Positions 13,780 through 16,460 of a stretch of 16,460 nucleotides of DNA are shown here, in pieces. The notes beneath the pieces are model-generated. The model worked only from the letters and a program-made list of their open reading frames with translations, searched no databases and had not been told where the DNA came from. Both the position numbers and the translations under genes were made by a program. The DNA is from CAZEXD01 sp964516865 (GTDB lineage: Bacteria; Patescibacteriota; Minisyncoccia; Minisyncoccales; Staskawiczbacteraceae). Each line of letters begins with the position of its first letter. The stretch's first letter is position 1. The stretch is from contig CAZEXD010000012.1 in assembly GCA_964516865.1 (NCBI GenBank), positions 1-16,460 of the forward strand, written 5' to 3'.

Positions 13780-13828
13780 TCTCTATCTCCTTTCTTGTTA
13801 GTGGGCGGGACAACCATTTTGTTTTCTA

Positions 13829-13857
13829 AATTAACATATAATTATATAGTTTGTCAA
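13829..13857 (-). promoter_or_regulatory. Possible promoter or operator of the small membrane protein gene
   Basis: Reading leftward there is a perfect TTGACA (13857-13852). At 17 bases' spacing the -10 position is only TTAATT (13834-13829). A perfect TATAAT (13846-13841) lies in the palindrome ATATAATTATAT (13836-13847), but it is too close to that -35 to pair with it. The palindrome could also be an operator for the divergent gene pair. Confidence 0.35.
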
Positions 13858-13937
13858 TTAAAAAAATTAGAAACAAATCGCTAACAAACAAAAGATAAAA
13901 ATCAAGACAAAAGGTTTTAAAAATTTTGCTTCCAGAG

Positions 13938-13943
13938 TATAAT
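13938..13943 (+). promoter_or_regulatory. -10 element upstream of the glycosyltransferase-like gene
   Basis: A perfect TATAAT whose start site would be near 13950, giving a leader of about 26 bases. The -35 region is a poor TTTTAA-like hexamer at 17 bases' spacing. Confidence 0.5.
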
Positions 13944-13975
13944 AAAATAAGAGTAAGGGTAAAGATATTTAATTT

Positions 13976-15304
13976 ATGATTCAAGAAAATAGAGCCTGGA
14001 TAATTGCGGTTGATATGGGTTATGGTCACCAGCGAACCGCTTATCCCTTAAAAGAGTTAAGCGGCAATGGTATTATTAATGCCAATTCTTATTCAGGCAT
14101 TCCTTTAAAAGATAAAAAAATTTGGGAAGCAAGCCGAAATTTTTACGAATTTATTTCGAATTTTAAAAAAATTCCCCTTTTCGGTTCTTTTGCCTTTTCT
14201 ATTTTTAATAAATTTCAAGAGATTCTTAGTTATTATCCCAAAAGGGATTTATCTAAACCCAATATTGTTTTGAAAAGGATTTTTTCTTTGATTAAAAAGG
14301 GTTGGGGAAGGGACCTTATAAATAAATTACAAATTACAAATTACAAATTACAAACCAATTTGCCGATAGTTTCAACTTTTTTCATTCCCAGTTTTATGGC
14401 GGAAGAATTTAATTATCCCGGTGAAATTTTTTGTGTTATTTGTGATGCTGATATTGCTAGGTCTTGGGTTTCGTTAGAACCGACGAAAAGCAGGATAAAA
14501 TACTTTGCGCCTTGCAGTTGGGTGGCGGACAGATTAAAACTTTACGGCGTAAAAGAAAAAAATATTTATCTCACTGGTTATCCGTTACCGAAAACCAATA
14601 TTGGAACCGAGGGAATGGAAATTTTAAAAGAGGACTTGTCTCACCGCCTTTTAAATTTAGATCCTCAAAAAAAATATCGCGAAAGATATCAGCCAGTTAT
14701 AAAAAGTTATATCGGTAAACTTCCCGAAGAATCAAATCACCCTCTAACAATTATGTTTTCCGTGGGTGGTGCTGGCGCCCAAAAGGAAATCGCTATAAAA
14801 GTGGTTAAAAGTTTAAGTGAAAAAATAAAAAAAGAAGAAGTAAAAATTATTCTTTCTGCCGGAATTAAAGAAAAAGTTAAAAATTATTTTTTAAGCGAAA
14901 TTAAAAAACTTGGTATAAAAAATGAGATAGACAAAGGTATTGAAATAATTTTTAAAAATAAAATAGAAGATTATTTTGAAGAATTTAATCAGAAATTGAG
15001 AAAAACAGATATTCTTTGGACAAAACCATCAGAGTTGTGTTTTTATGCCGGCCTTGGTTTGTCGCTTATTCTCGCCCCCTCTATTGGTTCTCAGGAAGAT
15101 TTTAACAGAAAATGGGTTCTGCATATTGGAGCAGGATTTAACCAAGAAAATCCTAATAACACTGATCAATGGCTTTTTGATTTATTAAACGGCGGTCGGC
15201 TGGCTGAAGCAGCAATGCAAGGGTTTATTGAAATGGAACAATTAGGAGCTTTTAAAATTGAAAAAATTGTTGCCAATATGAATTCCAAGAACCTAACAAC
15301 CTAA
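13976..15304 (+). CDS. GT-B-like glycosyltransferase (MurG/MGDG-synthase-like)
   Basis: The 442-residue protein begins IIAVDMGYGHQRTAYPL (9-25), resembling the glycine/histidine N-terminal motif of MGDG synthase and MurG-type GT28 enzymes (GxGH..A). A second nucleotide-binding half starts around 250 with TIMFSVGGAGAQKEIAIKVV. The late segment WTKPSELCFYAGLGLSLILAPSIGSQEDFN resembles the C-terminal donor-sugar site of GT-B enzymes. No signal peptide or clear membrane helix, so probably cytoplasmic or peripheral. Residues about 118-128 (LQITNYKLQTN) come from four exact AAATTAC repeats. The substrate cannot be told from the sequence; envelope glycolipid or polysaccharide synthesis is the best guess. 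An EamA-type transporter follows after 9 bases. Confidence 0.6.
   Translation: MIQENRAWIIAVDMGYGHQRTAYPLKELSGNGIINANSYSGIPLKDKKIWEASRNFYEFISNFKKIPLFGSFAFSIFNKFQEILSYYPKRDLSKPNIVLKRIFSLIKKGWGRDLINKLQITNYKLQTNLPIVSTFFIPSFMAEEFNYPGEIFCVICDADIARSWVSLEPTKSRIKYFAPCSWVADRLKLYGVKEKNIYLTGYPLPKTNIGTEGMEILKEDLSHRLLNLDPQKKYRERYQPVIKSYIGKLPEESNHPLTIMFSVGGAGAQKEIAIKVVKSLSEKIKKEEVKIILSAGIKEKVKNYFLSEIKKLGIKNEIDKGIEIIFKNKIEDYFEEFNQKLRKTDILWTKPSELCFYAGLGLSLILAPSIGSQEDFNRKWVLHIGAGFNQENPNNTDQWLFDLLNGGRLAEAAMQGFIEMEQLGAFKIEKIVANMNSKNLTT
14324..14351. repeat. Four exact AAATTAC heptamers inside the glycosyltransferase-like gene
   Basis: AAATTAC at 14324, 14331, 14338 and 14345, followed by AAACC. This is the cleanest of the window's 7-base arrays. 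It is in a coding region (NKLQITNYKLQTN) and the frame stays open through it. Confidence 0.95.
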
Positions 15305-15313
15305 AATCCAACT

Positions 15314-16246
15314 ATGTTTTGGTTGATACTCGCCATTTTATCATATTTAATTTCCGCCGTTGTTTTTTTAGTAGACAAATATCTTCTTTCAAAACCGATT
15401 CCCGACCCTAAAATTTATTGTTTTTATGTTGGCTTTTTGGGGGGAATTGCTTTCCTTCTTTCTTTTTTTGTTTATTTTTATGTTCCTGATTGGCAATCTT
15501 TGGTTTTGGCGTTTTTCACCGGCATTGTTTTTCTTGCCGGGCTCTTTTGGTTGTATAAATCCCTTTACAATTTTGAGGCGTCCCGCGTTGTCCCAGCTAT
15601 TGGCGGATTGATTCCTTTGTTTGTTTGGGGATTAATGTATCTTTTTTCTCAGGGAACAGCGACTTTAAATGGTCGGGAGTTTTTAGCGTTTTTTTTGCTG
15701 ATTGCTGGCAGCGTTTTACTCACTTACGAAAAAACAAAAATTTCCTTAAAAAATTTGTTCTTTTCTTTTTTAGCCGCCTTTTTTTTCGGCTTTTATTTTG
15801 TTTTATTAAAATATGTTTATTTGCGCCAGCCATTTTGGAATGGGTTTATTTGGACGAGAGTTGGCGCTGCGTTTTTTTCTTTGTTTTTTCTTGTTTTTCC
15901 CAAAGTAAGACAAGAGGTGCGAAGATTGTTGCAATGGAAGAATAAAGAAAAAAAGGAGAAAATAAATAAAAAAATAAAAACACTGATAATTTTTATTGCT
16001 AATCAAGCATTTGGTTCCGGTAGCGCTATTTTGCAAAATTTCGCTGTTTTTCTCGCCCCCACTGCTTATGTTTCTTTGGTGGCGGCTCTTCAAGGAACCC
16101 AATATTTGTTTTTGTTTGTTTTGGCTTTGATATTTTCTTTTTATTTCCCTCGTTTTATAAAAGAAGAAATATCAAAAAAAAACATTATTCAAAAAGGAGC
16201 GGCAATTTCTTTAATAATATTAGGATTAATAATTTTAGTTATTTAA
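15314..16246 (+). CDS. EamA/DMT-superfamily membrane transporter
   Basis: The 310-residue protein is almost wholly hydrophobic, with about ten predicted membrane helices in two halves joined by a lysine-rich loop (about 201-223, KVRQEV through KEKINKKIK). The pattern matches the EamA family: an N-terminal MFWLILAILSYLISAVVFLVDKYLL, a helix pair with SRVVPAIGGLIPLFVWGLMYLF, and late ALQGTQYLFLFVLALIFSFYFP followed by KEEISKKNIIQKGAAISLIILGLIIL. Substrates in this superfamily range over amino acids, nucleotide sugars and metabolites, and none can be named here. The start ATG 15314 has no Shine-Dalgarno site. It lies 9 bases after the glycosyltransferase-like gene, so the two are probably co-transcribed. 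Confidence 0.8.
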   Translation: MFWLILAILSYLISAVVFLVDKYLLSKPIPDPKIYCFYVGFLGGIAFLLSFFVYFYVPDWQSLVLAFFTGIVFLAGLFWLYKSLYNFEASRVVPAIGGLIPLFVWGLMYLFSQGTATLNGREFLAFFLLIAGSVLLTYEKTKISLKNLFFSFLAAFFFGFYFVLLKYVYLRQPFWNGFIWTRVGAAFFSLFFLVFPKVRQEVRRLLQWKNKEKKEKINKKIKTLIIFIANQAFGSGSAILQNFAVFLAPTAYVSLVAALQGTQYLFLFVLALIFSFYFPRFIKEEISKKNIIQKGAAISLIILGLIILVI

Positions 16247-16344
16247 ATAGAAAATTTTCAATTGCGAATTTCTTCAAATTTTTAAGCAAGAAAAATATTG
16301 AGTTGGACTGATATTTATTAGTAATTAGAATTTAAAAAAATAAA

Positions 16345-16460
16345 ATGAAAATGTTATCAATTATTGTCGCAACCTTAATTGTTTTTCTTTTTTGTTTTTT
16401 CTTCATGGGCTTTCCGAAGGAAAAAGAAAATATTATTTGGGGCGTTAATTTTTCTCAAAA
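16345..16460 (+). CDS. N-terminus of an exported or membrane-anchored protein (cut by window edge)
   Basis: The 38 residues visible begin MKMLSIIVATLIVFLFCFFF, a short basic start plus a long hydrophobic segment, then MGFPKEKENIIWGVNFSQ. This is an uncleaved anchor or a signal peptide. The WGVNFSQ opening of the mature part resembles the start of TIM-barrel glycoside-hydrolase-like proteins of Parcubacteria, but too little is seen to be sure. The spacer from the transporter is about 98 bases with no terminator. Confidence 0.55.
   Translation, partial: MKMLSIIVATLIVFLFCFFFMGFPKEKENIIWGVNFSQ

Noticed and set aside
13851..13857. Leftward TTGACA paired with TATAAT as a normal promoter
   Set aside because: Only five bases separate them, far below the usual 16-18, so they cannot be the two halves of one promoter.
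14324..14351. CRISPR array
   Set aside because: The units are 7 bases with no spacers, so this is a simple tandem repeat inside a coding region.
3583..16246. Alternative code with TGA read as glycine
   Set aside because: Conserved genes such as ftsZ and comEC end with TGA at their expected ends and no conserved gene has an internal TGA.

Overview
The window looks like a compact, AT-rich genome of the Candidate Phyla Radiation (Patescibacteria), probably the Parcubacteria branch. This is inferred from the tight gene packing, near-absence of Shine-Dalgarno sites before housekeeping genes, the LRPEWT variant of histidyl-tRNA synthetase, a strictly anaerobic class III ribonucleotide reductase, and 7-base-period repeats that I associate with that group. 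Genes read in the standard code with ordinary TGA stops, so the UGA=Gly lineages are not supported.

Layout. Positions 1-2183, minus strand: pth, dprA and topA (N-terminal part only) in a tight cluster. 2184-2862: a non-housekeeping island with a five-codon leader ORF behind a near-perfect Shine-Dalgarno site, an arginine-rich 90-residue orphan protein and a strong terminator. 2870-6335, plus strand: a promoter, then lepB, hisS, rpsU, yqeY, a PH-domain membrane protein and a terminator. 6337-6645: a GC-richer, structured stretch with its own terminator and no convincing protein, possibly a non-coding RNA. 6741-9497: ybeY (apparently leaderless), a palindromic spacer, ftsA and ftsZ. 9690-11798: nrdD. 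11976-13496: comEC. 13522-13779, minus: a small two-helix membrane protein with a strong Shine-Dalgarno site. 13976-16460, plus: a GT-B-like glycosyltransferase, an EamA-type transporter, and the start of a membrane-anchored or secreted protein cut by the window end.

Functionally the window joins translation (HisRS, bS21, Pth, YbeY, YqeY), DNA topology and uptake (TopA, DprA, ComEC), protein export (LepB), cell division (FtsA, FtsZ), dNTP synthesis (NrdD) and envelope functions. The most striking observations are: (1) the FtsZ beside ftsA has Ser in place of two of the three canonical T7-loop residues (Asn207 and Asp212 in E. coli numbering) and stops right after the globular core, with no C-terminal tail for FtsA; (2) tandem arrays with a 7-base period recur in spacers and as in-frame inserts in at least three conserved genes; (3) the orphan small genes carry strong Shine-Dalgarno sites while the housekeeping genes do not; and (4) there is an unexplained structured transcript at about 6337-6645.
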